A stretch of 6,888 bases of DNA from Desulfobacterales bacterium. Its GTDB lineage: Bacteria > Desulfobacterota > Desulfobacteria > Desulfobacterales > UBA11574. The notes beneath the pieces were generated by a model. That model saw only the letters and a program-made list of their open reading frames with translations. It was not told where the DNA came from and did no database searches. The position numbers were made by a program, and so were the translations under genes. The stretch is from positions 1-6,888 of the forward strand of contig JAUVTO010000092.1 in assembly GCA_030601485.1 (NCBI GenBank), in the 5' to 3' direction. Shown piece after piece: positions 6,730 through 6,888 of the stretch. How positions within the stretch are numbered: position 1 is the stretch's first letter; the number at the start of each line of letters is the position of its first letter.

Positions 6730-6756
6730 TGATGAATTCATAAATCTAATTCATCA
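6730..6756. promoter_or_regulatory. 9-bp dyad in the sdhCAB leader, candidate operator
   Basis: TGATGAATT (6730-6738) and its exact reverse complement AATTCATCA (6748-6756) are separated by 9 nt. The dyad lies just downstream of the predicted sdh promoter, at about +7 to +33, and ends 37 nt before the sdhC start. This is a usual place for a repressor site. A 5'-leader hairpin is the alternative, but the AT-rich stem would be only moderately stable. No known regulator consensus is recognised. Confidence 0.4.
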
Positions 6757-6768
6757 AACAAAAGAAAA

Positions 6769-6797
6769 AATTTATTCCTTTTTATTTGGACTGTCAA
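6769..6797 (-). promoter_or_regulatory. Predicted sigma70-type promoter of sdhCAB
   Basis: On the minus strand a consensus TTGACA (6797-6792) is followed after exactly 17 nt by TAAATT (6774-6769), which matches 4 of 6 bases of the -10 consensus. Transcription would begin near 6762, giving a leader of about 70 nt that contains the dyad. The -35 box and spacer lie inside the end of the upstream gene, whose TAA stop forms the first half of the -10 box. Confidence 0.6.
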
Positions 6798-6888
6798 CAT
6801 AATTTTCAAGCCACCATGCATCCCATTCTGTTTGCATAATACTGTCTGCAAGGGTTCGACCGGTTTTGGTTTTCAGACGCTTCAACGC
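6772..6888 (-). CDS. Unidentified protein, C-terminal end only (cut by window edge)
   Basis: A minus-strand frame enters from the right edge and stays open for 38 codons to a TAA at 6774-6772. The peptide is charged and aromatic-rich, including TLADSIMQTEWDAWWLENYV, and ends in a lysine-rich tail, which looks like a real C-terminus. I do not recognise the family, and the rest of the gene is outside the window. Its stop is 78 bp before the sdhC start on the same strand, so read-through into sdhCAB is possible, but the operon appears to have its own promoter within this gene's 3' end. A second minus-strand frame is open for about 27 codons here, but its composition is less protein-like. Confidence 0.55.
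   Translation of the reverse strand, partial: ALKRLKTKTGRTLADSIMQTEWDAWWLENYVDSPNKKE

Noticed and set aside
6694..6741. Sixteen extra N-terminal residues for SdhC from the ATG at 6741
   Set aside because: There is no ribosome site before 6741, a strong GGAGG before 6693, and the dyad falls in this stretch. The shorter protein fits the family start.

Overview
The window reads as chromosomal DNA from a Gram-negative anaerobe, most likely a complete-oxidising sulfate reducer of the Desulfobacterales (Desulfobacter/Desulfobacula-like). This is an inference. It rests on the three-subunit succinate dehydrogenase with a single di-heme B-type cytochrome b, the long non-classical SdhA, the moderate GC content with AT-rich spacers, and the general look of the proteins; no rRNA or other marker gene is present.

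Layout from left to right. Positions 1-141 are AT-rich with no gene I can support. Next come engB (142-726, minus), a spacer holding what looks like a decayed gene tail (762-869, plus), and thiD (939-1742, minus). A 530-bp spacer (1743-2275) separates the divergent thiD and thiL. It contains a 276-bp imperfect inverted repeat (1904-2179) flanked by 10-11 bp direct repeats, which is the signature of a non-autonomous transposon (MITE). thiL follows (2276-3286, plus) and ends convergently against sdhB, with a perfect 20-bp palindrome between the two stop codons. The right half is the sdhCAB operon on the minus strand (sdhC 6693-6052, sdhA 6040-4127, sdhB 4130-3366), with tight spacing and good Shine-Dalgarno sites. 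Upstream of it lie a 9-bp dyad, a good sigma70-type promoter, and the C-terminal end of an unidentified minus-strand gene that runs off the right edge.

How the genes fit together. ThiD makes HMP-pyrophosphate and ThiL performs the last step to thiamine pyrophosphate, the cofactor of the 2-oxoacid:ferredoxin oxidoreductases that anaerobes use. SdhCAB links succinate/fumarate to the menaquinone pool in the citric acid cycle. EngB is a ribosome-assembly GTPase. All intact genes are housekeeping. I found no defence, CRISPR or secondary-metabolism locus. The observations that go beyond routine annotation are the MITE with its target-site duplication, the dyad just downstream of the sdh promoter, the overlap of that promoter with an upstream gene end, the palindrome between thiL and sdhB, and the decayed gene tail.
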